Positions 32,169 to 42,594 are shown, numbered from the stretch's first letter. The stretch: DNA of 64,000 nucleotides from Alphaproteobacteria bacterium (GCA_024227565.1 JAAEUE010000233.1:1-64000); one strand, 5' to 3'. A program made the numbers and translations. The notes: generated by a model from the sequence alone, not told the origin.

Positions 32169-35100
32169 TTTGCCGCTCGCCTTCCTTGTCATAAAAAACC
32201 GGATCAACAATTTCCGCCCGGACCACCTTGCCATCGGCAACCGGGAAGGTGATCTTCTGGCCCATCTTGGCGCGGCCTTGCTTAACCAGCGCCATGGCGA
32301 TGGAGCGGTTCAGCGTGGGGCTCCAATAAGTGGAGGTCACCTGGCCGATCATGTCCATGGGCAGCTTTTCAGAGACCTCAGACACCGCATAGGCACCGTC
32401 AGGCAGCACCTCGTTGGGGTCTTCGGTGAGCAGGCCAACCAGTTCCTTGCGGTTCTCTGCGGCCAGATGAGGCAGATCAAGCGCCCGCTTGCCCAGATAG
32501 TCGGCCTTCTTCTTGGACACAGCCCAGTTCAGGCCCAGATCAAGCGGGGTGACGGTGCCATCGGTTTCGTCGCCGATGGCGATGAAGCCTTTTTCAGCAC
32601 GCAACACGTGCAGCGCCTCGGTGCCATAGGGCTCAACGCCGAACTCTTCACCGGCTTCCAAGAGCTTCTCCCAGAACGCCCGGCCGTTGTGGGAGGGAAC
32701 GGCAATCTCATAGGACAGCTCGCCGGAGAACGAGATCCGGAAGACCCTGACACGGGTGCCCGCAAGGGTGCCCTCGGTCATGCCCATGAACGACAGCGCG
32801 TCGGCGCCAAAGTCCACATCGCCCTCAAGCTTCTCAAGCAGGGCACGGGCCTTGGGGCCGGCTACGCCATACTGCGACCATTGTTCGGTCACCGCGGTGA
32901 CGAACACCTTCATATCGGTCCATTCGGTTTGCAGCCATTCTTCCAGCCACTCCACAATGCGCTCAGCGCCGCCGGACGTGGTGTGCATCAGATAGTGGTT
33001 CTCGCCCAGGCAAACGGTTACCCCGTCGTCGAACAGGAAGCCCATCTCATTCATCATCAGGCCATAGCGGCCACGGCCAGGCTTCAAAGTTGAGAACTTG
33101 TTGGTGTAGACCCGATCGAGCAGAGCGCCCGCGTCAGGGCCCTTGATCTCGATCTTGCCCAGGGTTGAGGCATCCAGGAGGCCCACCTTGTTACGAACGG
33201 TCAGGATTTCGCGGTTGATGGCGGCGTGCTTGTCTTCCTCGCCCTTGGGGTAGCAATAAGCCCGGCGCCAGTCGCCGATCGGCTCCCAGGTTGCGCCGGC
33301 CTCGGCGTGCCAGTCGAACAACGCGGTTCTGCGCACCACATGGAACAGCTTGCCCACTTGGGTTCCCGCAATCGAGCCGAACGAGAACGGGGTGTAGGGC
33401 GGGCGGAAGGTTGTGGTGCCGATTTCGGGGATCGGCTTGCCGGTTGAGCCGGACAATACGCCCAGACCGATGATGTTGGAGGTTTTGCCCTGGTCGGTGG
33501 CCATGCCAAGGGTGGTGTAGCGCTTGGTGTGTTCCACCGATTCGTAGCCCTCACGCTGGGCCAACTCCAGATCAGCCGCTGTTACGTCGTTCTGATAATC
33601 GATGAAGTGCTTGTTGCCTTCGTTATATTTGCCCGTGGCGGGGGCAAACCAGATCGCTTCCAGGTTGCCCTCGGTCTCGGACGCAGCCTTTGGAGCGGCG
33701 GCTTTTGCTGCCTTGGAGCCCGTAGCGGCCTTGCCCGCCTTGTCGCCGGCGGCGTAGGCCTCGGTCATCAAATCGCCCAAGCCGAATGTGCCGTTGGCCG
33801 CGCCGATGGTAACCACTGGGTCAGCGTGGGGTTTCGGTACGAAGCTCTGCAGTTTCTGGTCGAAGTCCAACTTGCCGCCATTGTGGCAATGCAAATGGAC
33901 CACAGGGTTCCAGCCGCCGGAGACGGCGACGAAATCGCAAGCGATCTCTTCTTCTGCGCCAGAGACCCGGCCGGAGGTGGAATAGGGCGCCATTTTCACC
34001 GAGGTGATGTGTTTGCCGCCGGATTTGGCGTTCAGGCCGCAAATGGCGCTGCCTGCTGAGATCTCGATGCCGGCGGACTTGGCGGCCTCAATCAATGGGC
34101 CGGACGGCTCTGCACGCACATCGATAATGCGGCCTACGGGGACGCCTGCAGCCAGAAGGTCGGTTGCCGTGCGGTAGGCATCGTCATTGTTGGTGAACAC
34201 CACGCCGCGATAGCCCGGCGTCACCCCATAACGGGCCAGATGGGCCCGCACGGAGGTGGACAGCATCACGCCTGGGCGGTCATTATTGGCAAACGGAATG
34301 GGCCGCTCGATGGCGCCGCTGGCGATAATCACCTGTTTGGCGCGTACCTTCCACAGCCGGTGGCGCGGAGCGCCGGAGCTCAAAAGGTTCGGGTCATGCT
34401 CAGCCACCCGCTCGAACATCATCACATAGTTATGGTGATAGTGGCCGACGACCGTGGTGCGGTTCATCACATGCACGTTGCCTGACTTGGCCAGGCTTGC
34501 AGCCGTTGCGGCAATCCACTTGGACTGGGCTTCGCCGCCGATGGTGCCACCTGCAATGTCGCTGATGCCGCCGAACTGGGGGTTTTCATCGGCAATGATC
34601 ACCCGTGCACCATTGGCCGACGCGGCCTCGGCCGCGGCAAGCCCGGCTGCGCCGCCGCCCACAACCAGCACATCGCAATGGCAGTTGAACTGCTCGTAGG
34701 TGTCCGGATCAGGCCCCTCAGGGGCAACGCCCAGACCTGCGGCGCGGCGGATGATCGGTTCATAAACCGATTTCCAAAACGACTGGGGCCACATGAATGT
34801 CTTGTAATAGAAGCCTGAGGGAAATAGCCGGGAGGCCAGGCTGTTGACTTGGCCCACGTCGAACTCAACGCTGGGCCAGGCATTCTGGGCGCTTGCGGTG
34901 AGGCCGGCATGGAGCTCGACCTGTGTGGCCCGGAGGTTTGGTTCCTGGCGGTTGCCACTTCCCACACCCACCAGGGCGTTAGGCTCGTTCGATCCAAAGC
35001 CCAAAACCCCGCGCGGACGGTGATATTTGAAGCTGCGGCCTACAACGCGGATGCCGTTCGCGAACAGGGCGGAGGCCAGCGTGTCGCCCTCATAGCCCGC

Positions 35101-35208
35101 ATATTTGCGGCCATTCCATTGGAAATCGATCATCTGGGAGCGGTCGATCACGCGGCCCACAGTGCCGCCAGTTCCCGCTGTCGGGACGCGGTAAGGCTTG
35201 TTGCTCAT
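32161..35208 (-). CDS. soxA: Sarcosine oxidase alpha subunit
   Basis: A 1,015-residue subunit with an N-terminal 2Fe-2S-like loader region (FQWNGRKYAGYEGDTLASAL), a Rossmann NAD-binding motif (VLVVGGGAAGLAAAEAAS), an Ala/Lys-rich linker, and a C-terminal aminomethyltransferase-like domain that binds THF. The complex demethylates sarcosine oxidatively and gives glycine, H2O2 and 5,10-methylene-THF. The stop of soxD and the start of soxA meet at base 35208. Length is normal for the family. Confidence 0.95.
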   Translation of the reverse strand: MSNKPYRVPTAGTGGTVGRVIDRSQMIDFQWNGRKYAGYEGDTLASALFANGIRVVGRSFKYHRPRGVLGFGSNEPNALVGVGSGNRQEPNLRATQVELHAGLTASAQNAWPSVEFDVGQVNSLASRLFPSGFYYKTFMWPQSFWKSVYEPIIRRAAGLGVAPEGPDPDTYEQFNCHCDVLVVGGGAAGLAAAEAASANGARVIIADENPQFGGISDIAGGTIGGEAQSKWIAATAASLAKSGNVHVMNRTTVVGHYHHNYVMMFERVAEHDPNLLSSGAPRHRLWKVRAKQVIIASGAIERPIPFANNDRPGVMLSTSVRAHLARYGVTPGYRGVVFTNNDDAYRTATDLLAAGVPVGRIIDVRAEPSGPLIEAAKSAGIEISAGSAICGLNAKSGGKHITSVKMAPYSTSGRVSGAEEEIACDFVAVSGGWNPVVHLHCHNGGKLDFDQKLQSFVPKPHADPVVTIGAANGTFGLGDLMTEAYAAGDKAGKAATGSKAAKAAAPKAASETEGNLEAIWFAPATGKYNEGNKHFIDYQNDVTAADLELAQREGYESVEHTKRYTTLGMATDQGKTSNIIGLGVLSGSTGKPIPEIGTTTFRPPYTPFSFGSIAGTQVGKLFHVVRRTALFDWHAEAGATWEPIGDWRRAYCYPKGEEDKHAAINREILTVRNKVGLLDASTLGKIEIKGPDAGALLDRVYTNKFSTLKPGRGRYGLMMNEMGFLFDDGVTVCLGENHYLMHTTSGGAERIVEWLEEWLQTEWTDMKVFVTAVTEQWSQYGVAGPKARALLEKLEGDVDFGADALSFMGMTEGTLAGTRVRVFRISFSGELSYEIAVPSHNGRAFWEKLLEAGEEFGVEPYGTEALHVLRAEKGFIAIGDETDGTVTPLDLGLNWAVSKKKADYLGKRALDLPHLAAENRKELVGLLTEDPNEVLPDGAYAVSEVSEKLPMDMIGQVTSTYWSPTLNRSIAMALVKQGRAKMGQKITFPVADGKVVRAEIVDPVFYDKEGERQNV

Positions 35209-35570
35209 CAGGATTTCGCCTTCTTGGCTGAGGGCTTTTTGGCGGCCTCAAAATGGGCCTGCCACAAGGGATCGGCTTTTTTCAACAAGGCGGCCGGTGG
35301 CCGCTGGGTGATGCCGTAATAGCCGAAAATCTGCATGCTCACCGTGTCGCGGCAGGCATGAAACCACTTGCCGCAGCCGCGATCGCAGCGCCAGCGTTCA
35401 AAGTGCACGCCCTTGGGGTTCTTGCGCATGAACATATAGTCACGCTGGGCGTCATCGGAGATGCCATCAGGGTTTTCCGTGGCGGGGCGGGCAATATGGC
35501 CCTCGCCGCCGCAATGGAAATCGGCCTCTTCGCCTTCAACGCCGCACACAGGACAGGTGATTACCAACAT
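35208..35570 (-). CDS. soxD: Sarcosine oxidase delta subunit
   Basis: A 120-residue zinc-binding subunit. The N-terminal CPVCGVEGEEADFHCGGEG and CDRGCGKWFHACRD hold the cysteines and histidines of the zinc site typical of SoxD; KKPSAKKAKS is a lysine-rich tail. It starts 14 bp after the soxB stop. Confidence 0.93.
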   Translation of the reverse strand: MLVITCPVCGVEGEEADFHCGGEGHIARPATENPDGISDDAQRDYMFMRKNPKGVHFERWRCDRGCGKWFHACRDTVSMQIFGYYGITQRPPAALLKKADPLWQAHFEAAKKPSAKKAKS

Positions 35571-35584
35571 TGTCTATTGCTCCC

Positions 35585-36835
35585 CTAATGCGCCACGGCC
35601 GCAGCGACGCTCTCGTCGATGGTGCGGCCTTGCTTGAACCGGTCCAGGCTGAAGGCGCCGGCAATTTCGCCGGGCTGGTCCTTGGCGACGAGATCGGCAA
35701 ATACGGAGCCTGAGCCTGGAATCGACTTGAAACCGCCCGTACCCCAGCCGCAGTTCACATAGAGCCCGTCCACATCGGTTTTGGAGATGATGGGCGAGCG
35801 GTCCCCGGTCATGTCCACAATCCCGCCCCACATGCGCATCATGCGCAATCGCGAGATGATCGGGAAGGTTTCCACCAGAGCCGTCACAGTGTGTTCAAGG
35901 GCGGGGAAACTGCCGCGTTGGGAATAGTTGTTGTAGGAATCGGCACCGCCACCGATCACCAATTCGCCCTTGTCGGACTGGCTCATATAGCCGTGCACGG
36001 TGTTGGCCATCACCACCACGTCGATCGCCGGCTTAATCGGCTCCGACACCAGTGCCTGCAGGCAAACACTCTCGATGGGCATGGACAGCCCGGCCATCTG
36101 CATCACCAGCGACGTATTGCCGGCGGTGACAACGGCGATTTTCTTGGCTTTGATGTGGCCCTTGGAGGTGTCCAGCCCGGTCACCTTGCGGCCTGTACGG
36201 GTGATGCCGGTCACTTCGCATTGCTGGATGATGTCCACACCGCGCGCATCAGCGCCGCGGGCATAGCCCCAAGCCACTGCGTCATGACGTGCCGTGCCGC
36301 CACGCGGCTGGTAATAGGCCCCCAGGATCGGATATCGGCAATCGTCGCTGTCGTTGATGATCGGAACAAGTTCCTTCACCTCGGCCCGATCGATCATGCG
36401 GGCCTCGATGCCGACCAGCCGGTTGGCGTGGCTGGTGCGCTTCATGGCGCGCAATTCGTGCTCGGTCTGACACAGCATCAACAAACCGCGCGGTGAGAAC
36501 ATGATATTGTAGTTCAATTCCTGGCTGAGATCCTCATAGAGCGAGCGTGACAGCTCGTAAATCGCCATGGAGGGGTCTTGCAGGTAGTTGGAGCGGATGA
36601 TGGTCGTGTTACGGCCGGTGTTGCCGCCACCCAGCCAACCCTTTTCAATGACCGCTACGTTCGTGATGTTGTGCTTTGAAGCCAGGTAATAGGCGGTGGC
36701 GAGCCCATGGCCGCCGGCGCCGACGATGACTACATCGTATTCTTTTTTCGGCTCGGGGCTGCGCCAGGCGCGTTCCCAGTCTTTGTGGTAGTTCCCGGCG
36801 TTCTTGGCCAAGGAGAAAATCGAATATTTCTTCAT
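35585..36835 (-). CDS. soxB: Sarcosine oxidase beta subunit
   Basis: A 416-residue FAD/FMN subunit: DVVIVGAGGHGLATAYYLAS near the N-terminus is the dinucleotide-binding motif, and WGTGGFKSIPGSG near the end carries the conserved C-terminal FAD contact. FSLAKNAGNYHKDWERAWR is typical of the family start, supporting ATG 36835. First gene of soxBDAG, divergent from ccmI across about 200 bp that presumably contains both promoters. Confidence 0.95.
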   Translation of the reverse strand: MKKYSIFSLAKNAGNYHKDWERAWRSPEPKKEYDVVIVGAGGHGLATAYYLASKHNITNVAVIEKGWLGGGNTGRNTTIIRSNYLQDPSMAIYELSRSLYEDLSQELNYNIMFSPRGLLMLCQTEHELRAMKRTSHANRLVGIEARMIDRAEVKELVPIINDSDDCRYPILGAYYQPRGGTARHDAVAWGYARGADARGVDIIQQCEVTGITRTGRKVTGLDTSKGHIKAKKIAVVTAGNTSLVMQMAGLSMPIESVCLQALVSEPIKPAIDVVVMANTVHGYMSQSDKGELVIGGGADSYNNYSQRGSFPALEHTVTALVETFPIISRLRMMRMWGGIVDMTGDRSPIISKTDVDGLYVNCGWGTGGFKSIPGSGSVFADLVAKDQPGEIAGAFSLDRFKQGRTIDESVAAAVAH

Positions 36836-37043
36836 TTTCAAGCAACCCATAGACGATTGCGGCGGCAAGGCCGCGCAGGTCATGATTTCCAGACCGGTTT
36901 TCCAGAGCTGGCGGACATTATCAAAGCCCTGCAGAGGAGACTACGGATTAGCGACGTCTGAGATGGGAAGTGCGACACCATTACGCCTCAAATAGAGTGC
37001 GCGTGAATTGCACTTGATCCCCTATCGACACTACATAGCACCC

Positions 37044-38183
37044 ATGATCTTTTGGACCGCAGTTGCCGGGGCGGCAATCATTGTCATTTTGCTTGTGCTT
37101 CGGCCCCTGTTGCGCGGGGTGTCGGAAGCTCAAGGCGAGCACACGCCTGAAGTCGATATATACAAAGATCAGTTGGCTGAAGTTGAGCAGGATATCGTCC
37201 GTGGTGTGATTTCGGAAGCCGACGCTGAGGCCGCAAAGACCGAAATTGCGCGCCGTTTGCTTGCCGCAGCTGAGACCCAAGAAACTGCCGACACAAAGAT
37301 TGCCTCAGCCGGGACCGTTGGCGCTGCGGTGATCGGCGTCAGCGCGCTGGCCATTTCTCTGGCCGCTTACTCCTATACAGGCTCGCCGCACCTTCCCGAT
37401 CAGCCAAAATCTGAGCGTGCGGCCAAGGCGCAAGCCAATCCGGATCTGAGCAATTTGGTTGCCCAGGTTGAAAAGCGATTGCAAAAATCGCCGAACGATG
37501 CGCGCGGCTGGGCGGTTCTTGGGCCTGCCTATATGCGCCTGCGCCGGTTCGGCGATGCAGCAGATGCCTTCCGCAAGGCGGCCGCGCTGTCGCCCAAGGA
37601 TGCTGAACTGCAAACCTCCCTCGGCGAGGCGCTCACCATGTCGGAAGCCGGCCTGGTCAGTGCCGATGCCCATGCGGCGTTCAATGCTGCACTTGGCATC
37701 AACCCCAACCATGCCAAGGCCCGGTTCTATCTAGGTATTGCCGCTTATCAGGACGGCCGCAAAAAAGAGGCGATCACGCGCTGGAAGGAACTGCTGGCCG
37801 ACGCGCCGGCGAATGCACCCTGGCGCAAAACCGTCTTGTCTCATATTCAGCGCGCTGGGGGCGAGGCCGGGCAAACAGCCGAAAGCACCGAGGCTCGTCC
37901 GCCGGCTCTCGACAAAGAAACCGTGGCCAACACTGAGCAAATGTCAGAGGCCGATCAGCAGGAGATGATCAAGGGCATGGTCAACCGACTGGCTGAGCGG
38001 CTGGCGGAAAATGGCAATGACCTCGAGGGTTGGCTCCGCTTAATGCGGGCGCGTTCGGTTTTGGGGCAAAAAGACCAAGCTGTGAAGGCCCTGGCGGATG
38101 CGCGGGCCAATTTTAAAAGTGACACCGCTTCGCTGAACCGTCTGAAGACCTTTGCAGCGCAGCTCGGACTGGAGACCAACTGA
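37044..38183 (+). CDS. ccmI: c-type cytochrome biogenesis protein CcmI (CycH)
   Basis: A 379-residue apocytochrome chaperone. Membrane segments lie at about 3-22 and 94-112, with a cytoplasmic leucine-zipper-like loop between ([20 protein letters not shown]). The periplasmic part has TPR repeats (about 150-260: [20 protein letters not shown] and [20 protein letters not shown]). The start at 37044 gives the first membrane segment at the N-terminus. It overlaps ccmE by one base. Confidence 0.93.
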   Translation: MIFWTAVAGAAIIVILLVLRPLLRGVSEAQGEHTPEVDIYKDQLAEVEQDIVRGVISEADAEAAKTEIARRLLAAAETQETADTKIASAGTVGAAVIGVSALAISLAAYSYTGSPHLPDQPKSERAAKAQANPDLSNLVAQVEKRLQKSPNDARGWAVLGPAYMRLRRFGDAADAFRKAAALSPKDAELQTSLGEALTMSEAGLVSADAHAAFNAALGINPNHAKARFYLGIAAYQDGRKKEAITRWKELLADAPANAPWRKTVLSHIQRAGGEAGQTAESTEARPPALDKETVANTEQMSEADQQEMIKGMVNRLAERLAENGNDLEGWLRLMRARSVLGQKDQAVKALADARANFKSDTASLNRLKTFAAQLGLETN

Positions 38184-38635
38184 TGGCGATGACCCGTAAG
38201 CAGCGGCGCACAACCATGATTGTCAGTGCCTTGGTTGTTTTGGGGGCCGCGGTTGGCCTTGTGCTCTATGCGTTGGAGGACACAATCGTGTTCTTCTATA
38301 CGCCCAGCGAGGTGGTCGAGAAAAACATTCAAGCCGGCCAGCGTTTCCGGCTTGGCGGCCTGGTTGCCGCTGGGTCTGTCAATCGGGGTGAGGGGACTGT
38401 GGTGAGCTTCACCGTTACCGATACCGACAAGAAACTGGCGGTGAAGTTCGACGGCATCCTGCCTGATCTGTTCCGTGAAGGCCAAGGGGTTGTGGCTGAG
38501 GGTAAAATGACACCCTCAGGCACCTTTGAAGCTGATACTGTGCTGGCCAAGCACGATGAAAATTACATGCCGCGGGAGGTGGCCGACGCCTTGAAGAAGA
38601 AGGGCGTGTGGAAAGATGGGAAAAAGAGCGAATGA
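38183..38635 (+). CDS. ccmE: Heme chaperone CcmE (CycJ)
   Basis: A 150-residue periplasmic heme chaperone with an N-terminal membrane anchor ([20 protein letters not shown]). The heme-attachment motif HxxxY is His124/Tyr128 (KHDENYMP), preceded by an OB-fold domain ([20 protein letters not shown]). It overlaps ccmF by 4 nt. Confidence 0.96.
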   Translation: MAMTRKQRRTTMIVSALVVLGAAVGLVLYALEDTIVFFYTPSEVVEKNIQAGQRFRLGGLVAAGSVNRGEGTVVSFTVTDTDKKLAVKFDGILPDLFREGQGVVAEGKMTPSGTFEADTVLAKHDENYMPREVADALKKKGVWKDGKKSE

Positions 38636-40605
38636 TTGCTGAATTTGGCCACTTTGCTCTGATTTTGGCGCTCACCTGCGCCTTGCTGCAATCATTGCTG
38701 CCGCTCTATGGCGCTCACCGAAATGACGGATCCTACATGCGTGTGGCAGAACCGGCGGCGCTCATGCAGTTTGCAATGGTCGGGCTGGCGTTCGCGGCAT
38801 TGACCCACGCCTTTATCGTCTCTGATTTTTCGCTGAAAGTGGTCTGGGCCAATTCCCATTCGGCCAAGCCGATGATCTACAAGATCTCCGGTGTTTGGGG
38901 GAACCACGAAGGGTCCATGTTGCTTTGGGTTCTTATTCTTGCGTTGTTTGGCTCCTGTGTTGCCGCTTTCGGTACCAATTTGCCGCGCGATCTGCGCGCA
39001 CGGGTGCTGAGCGTCCAAGGAATGGTCGGCGTTGCCTTCCTGTTGTTCATCATCTTGACGAGCAACCCGTTTGAGCGTTTGAGCCCAGCCCCGTTTGAGG
39101 GCAGGGGACTGAACCCCATTCTTCAAGACCCTGCCTTGGCGATCCACCCGCCTTTGCTCTACATGGGCTATGTTGGCTTGTCTGTTGCCTTCTCGTTTGC
39201 TGTTGCCGCCCTCTTGTCCGGCCGTGTGGATGCCGCTTGGGCGCGTTGGGTTCGGCCCTGGACCCTGGCAGCATGGATGTTCCTGACGGCCGGCATCGCC
39301 ATGGGCTCCTGGTGGGCTTACTATGAGCTTGGCTGGGGTGGCTGGTGGTTCTGGGATCCGGTTGAAAATGCCTCCTTCATGCCCTGGCTCGTGGCCACGG
39401 CTCTGCTGCACTCGGCCATCGTGGTTGCACGCCGCGGCGCGCTGAAGATCTGGACCCTGCTGCTCTCCATCATTGCGTTCTCGCTTAGCTTGCTGGGCAC
39501 TTTCCTGGTGCGTTCAGGCGTTTTGACATCGGTACACTCGTTTGCTTCCGATCCCGAGCGCGGTGTCTTCATCTTGCTGATACTTTGTTTGTTCATTGGC
39601 GGCTCCCTCGCGCTCTTTGCCTGGCGTGCACCAAGCCTGAAGGCTGGCGGGCTTTTCGCACCGATCAGCCGGGAAACCTCGCTCGTCCTCAACAATCTGC
39701 TGCTCTCAACCGCAGCAATCGCCGTGTTGACCGGAACCCTCTATCCATTGGTTCTCGAGGCGGTGGGCGGGGCAAAGATTTCCGTGGGCCCGCCCTACTT
39801 CAATCTCACCTTCGGCATCATCATTCTGCCGCTTCTCGTGCTTGTGCCCTTTGGGCCGATGCTGTCATGGAAGCGGGCTGACCTTTATGCCGCGTCGCAG
39901 CGGCTCTTGGTTGCGGCCATTCTGGCGCTGATAGCGATCGCATTCAGCTGGTATGCGATGTATGGCGGGCCAGTTTTGGCGGCCTTTGGCATAGGCATTG
40001 GGGTTTGGCTGATCGGTGGCGCGATTTCTGAACTGGCTTGGCGCGCCAAGGTGCAAGATCGCGACTTCAAACTCGCCTGGCTGCGCTTGAAGGGTCTGCC
40101 GCGATCAGCCTTTGGCACCACACTGGCCCATGCCGGCCTCGGGATCGCGGTTCTGGGCATCGTCGGCGTCACCGCATGGCGTGCCGAGGTGGTGGCTGTG
40201 ATGAAACCTGGTGATGTGCAGCAGGTGGCGGGTTTAAGCGTGAAGTTAATGGGCGAGGCGCCGCGCACCGGTCCAAACTACCGTGACATGGTGGGCACTT
40301 TCGAGATCTCCGAAACCGGAGGGCCGGTGACCAATGTGGTGGAGGCCACCAAGCGGGTGTACTTCCCCTCCCGTCAGCCCACTTCGGAAGTGGCAATCCT
40401 CACCTATATGAGCGGCGATCTCTATGTGGTGATGGGGGACGAGGCAAAAGGCGGGCGCACGGTGCGGGTCTATTTCAACCCGCTTATCCCGTTCATCTGG
40501 CTTGGCACGTTCATCATGTTCCTGGGCGGCCTGATTTCGCTCACCGACAGACGTTACCGTGTGGGCGCACCCAAGCGCGCTGCCGCAAAACCGGTGAAGG
40601 CCTGA
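38632..40605 (+). CDS. ccmF: Heme lyase CcmF (CycK)
   Basis: A 657-residue polytopic membrane protein of cytochrome c maturation system I, which transfers heme from CcmE to apocytochrome. The tryptophan-rich WWD motif is [19 protein letters not shown], with the heme-ligand histidines expected in the flanking periplasmic loops. About 15 hydrophobic segments are visible. The start at 38632 overlaps the ccmE stop. Confidence 0.96.
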   Translation: MIAEFGHFALILALTCALLQSLLPLYGAHRNDGSYMRVAEPAALMQFAMVGLAFAALTHAFIVSDFSLKVVWANSHSAKPMIYKISGVWGNHEGSMLLWVLILALFGSCVAAFGTNLPRDLRARVLSVQGMVGVAFLLFIILTSNPFERLSPAPFEGRGLNPILQDPALAIHPPLLYMGYVGLSVAFSFAVAALLSGRVDAAWARWVRPWTLAAWMFLTAGIAMGSWWAYYELGWGGWWFWDPVENASFMPWLVATALLHSAIVVARRGALKIWTLLLSIIAFSLSLLGTFLVRSGVLTSVHSFASDPERGVFILLILCLFIGGSLALFAWRAPSLKAGGLFAPISRETSLVLNNLLLSTAAIAVLTGTLYPLVLEAVGGAKISVGPPYFNLTFGIIILPLLVLVPFGPMLSWKRADLYAASQRLLVAAILALIAIAFSWYAMYGGPVLAAFGIGIGVWLIGGAISELAWRAKVQDRDFKLAWLRLKGLPRSAFGTTLAHAGLGIAVLGIVGVTAWRAEVVAVMKPGDVQQVAGLSVKLMGEAPRTGPNYRDMVGTFEISETGGPVTNVVEATKRVYFPSRQPTSEVAILTYMSGDLYVVMGDEAKGGRTVRVYFNPLIPFIWLGTFIMFLGGLISLTDRRYRVGAPKRAAAKPVKA

Positions 40606-40609
40606 TTGC

Positions 40610-41059
40610 ATGAGAGTGTTGGCAGCAATCCTCCTATGTGTAACGCTTGCCCTGCCGGCCTGGGCGGTCAATCCGGACGAAATCCTGAAGGACCCTGTGC
40701 TTGAGGCCAGGGCGAGGGCGCTTTCAACCGAATTGCGCTGCCTGGTCTGCCAGAACCAGTCGATTGACGATTCAGATGCGCCTCTGGCCAAGGATCTCCG
40801 GATTCTTCTGCGGGAGCGTCTGCAGGCTGGAGACAGCGATAGCCAGGTGATCTCCTACCTGGTCGACCGTTACGGTGAGTTCATCCTGCTGAAGCCCTAT
40901 TTTGGCCGCCATACCCTGCTGCTCTGGCTCCTGCCATTTGTTTTGCTGGGTGTTGGCATCGTCATTGTGGTGATGGGCCGGCGCAGGAGCCAGCGCGTTG
41001 CGGTGCAAGATGGGTTGAGCGCTGAAGAGAACGAGCGTCTTAAAACACTTCTCGACTGA
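40610..41059 (+). CDS. ccmH: Cytochrome c biogenesis protein CcmH (CycL)
   Basis: A 149-residue membrane-anchored thiol protein that reduces apocytochrome cysteines. A signal peptide ([14 protein letters not shown]) leads to the LRCLVCQ motif with Cys44 and Cys47. A C-terminal membrane segment ([20 protein letters not shown]) follows. Last gene of the ccmIEFH operon, 4 bp after ccmF. Confidence 0.95.
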   Translation: MRVLAAILLCVTLALPAWAVNPDEILKDPVLEARARALSTELRCLVCQNQSIDDSDAPLAKDLRILLRERLQAGDSDSQVISYLVDRYGEFILLKPYFGRHTLLLWLLPFVLLGVGIVIVVMGRRRSQRVAVQDGLSAEENERLKTLLD

Positions 41060-41154
41060 TCTGATCACGTTTGCGTGCCGATATCTTGTCCTCATACGGA
41101 GGAAAGACCATTCTCGCCTGATCCCAACACCATAGCCAAAGAGGGAACAGGACG

Positions 41155-42378
41155 ATGGCAGCCACATCTGAAAAGATCACATTTCCAGGACACACCGGCG
41201 AGATGCTCGCTGCCCGTCTCGACATGCCCGCTGGGCCGCCAAGGGCGTACGCGTTGTTTGCCCACTGTTTCACCTGCTCAAAAGATATTTTTGCAGCTGC
41301 CCGCATAGCAACCGCGCTGGCAGAATATGGCTTTGCGGTTCTGCGCTTTGACTTCACGGGCCTTGGCGCGAGCGATGGCGAGTTTGCCAACACGAACTTC
41401 TCCTCCAATGTGCAGGACCTTCTGGAAGCGGCCAACTATCTCAGAGAAAACCATGCCGCGCCCTCTTTGTTGGTTGGCCATTCACTGGGGGGAGCGGCCG
41501 TACTGGCCGCGGCAGGCGACATTCCCGAGGTGCGTGCTGTCTCCACCATTGGCGCCCCGGCGGATGCGGAACACGTGATCCACAATTTTGGCGCTGCGAT
41601 TGACGAGATTGACGAGACCGGCTCGGCCTCAGTGAAACTGGCCGGACGTGATTTCACCATCCACAAGCAGTTTCTCGATGACGTGCGTGGCTCTTCGCTC
41701 ACCGACCGGCTGGGCAAGCTGAAGCGGGCCCTCCTGGTGTTTCATGCCCCGCTTGACCGCACTGTGGGCATAGAGAATGCCGGAATGATCTATGGGGCCG
41801 CCAAACACCCCAAAAGCTTCATTTCGCTTGATGATGCAGACCATTTGCTGAGCCGGCGGGTGGATGCGATCTATGTGGCCAATGTTCTGGCCGCATGGTC
41901 ATCGCGATATATCGATGACAGCGCCCAGGACGAGAAGCTGAAGGCGCCCGACCGCGGCGTTCTGGTGCGCGAGACGCGCCAGGGCAAGTTTCAGAATCAG
42001 GTTGTGTCCAGCGACCATCAGATGCTGGCAGATGAACCTAAATCTGTCGGCGGCCTGGACAGTGGGCCAAGCCCTTACGACTATCTATCCATTGCCCTTG
42101 GCACCTGCACCTCGATGACCTTGCGCATGTATGCAGACCGCAAAGGCTGGGACCTTGGGCGGGTGTCGGTGGTGGTTGACCATGACAAGGTGCATGCCGA
42201 TGATTGTGCAGACTGCGGCGAACGAGAGGGCCGGGTGGACCGGTTTGTGCGGGAAATCTCCGTTGAGGGTGATGTGCCCCAGGAATGGGCCGACAAACTG
42301 GAAGAAATCGCCGGAAAGTGCCCGGTGCACCGAACCTTGGAGAAATCGTCCGTGGTGGCGACCAAGGTTATGGTTTGA
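41155..42378 (+). CDS. Bifunctional alpha/beta hydrolase - OsmC family protein
   Basis: A 407-residue fusion. Residues 1-255 are an alpha/beta hydrolase with the nucleophile elbow GHSLGGA (Ser110) and DADHLLSRR near its end. Residues 265-405 are an OsmC/Ohr-type peroxiredoxin domain with the two reactive cysteines Cys318 (LGTCTSM) and Cys389 (KCPVH). OsmC proteins detoxify organic hydroperoxides; the hydrolase may supply the substrate. The fusion is known in proteobacteria. It stands between ccmH and degP. Confidence 0.92.
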   Translation: MAATSEKITFPGHTGEMLAARLDMPAGPPRAYALFAHCFTCSKDIFAAARIATALAEYGFAVLRFDFTGLGASDGEFANTNFSSNVQDLLEAANYLRENHAAPSLLVGHSLGGAAVLAAAGDIPEVRAVSTIGAPADAEHVIHNFGAAIDEIDETGSASVKLAGRDFTIHKQFLDDVRGSSLTDRLGKLKRALLVFHAPLDRTVGIENAGMIYGAAKHPKSFISLDDADHLLSRRVDAIYVANVLAAWSSRYIDDSAQDEKLKAPDRGVLVRETRQGKFQNQVVSSDHQMLADEPKSVGGLDSGPSPYDYLSIALGTCTSMTLRMYADRKGWDLGRVSVVVDHDKVHADDCADCGEREGRVDRFVREISVEGDVPQEWADKLEEIAGKCPVHRTLEKSSVVATKVMV

Positions 42379-42387
42379 CCCTTCAAC

Positions 42388-42470
42388 CCGTCATGTCTGC
42401 GCAGGCGGGCATCCAGAGCGGGCCGCCCGAAGTGTGTGGCCCAGGATTTCCGCATTCGCGGGAATGACGA
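42388..42470 (+). repeat. Type B double-hairpin repeat, copy B5 (diverged)
   Basis: CCGTCATGTCTGC-GCAGGCGGGCATCCAGAGCG on the left and CCCAGGATTTCCGCATTCGCGGGAATGACG on the right (stems broken by several substitutions). Follows the OsmC fusion gene. Confidence 0.75.
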
Positions 42471-42525
42471 ATTTAGAGCGCGGGACGGCGCATATCTCAA
42501 CCTTACGAAGATTTAATCTGCCTGA

Positions 42526-42547
42526 AAGGTGCATGTAAGGTGCACAT
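42526..42547 (+). promoter_or_regulatory. 11-bp tandem direct repeat upstream of degP, candidate OmpR-family box
   Basis: AAGGTGCATGT is followed directly by AAGGTGCACAT: nine of eleven bases match, so the period is exactly 11 bp. The site ends 47 bp before the degP ATG, with a TATATC hexamer (42551-42556) just downstream as a possible -10. An OmpR-type regulator is encoded by the gene after degP. Confidence 0.6.
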
Positions 42548-42594
42548 CCCTATATCCGCATCATCACATTCACCACCCTTCGGGAGAACGACAC

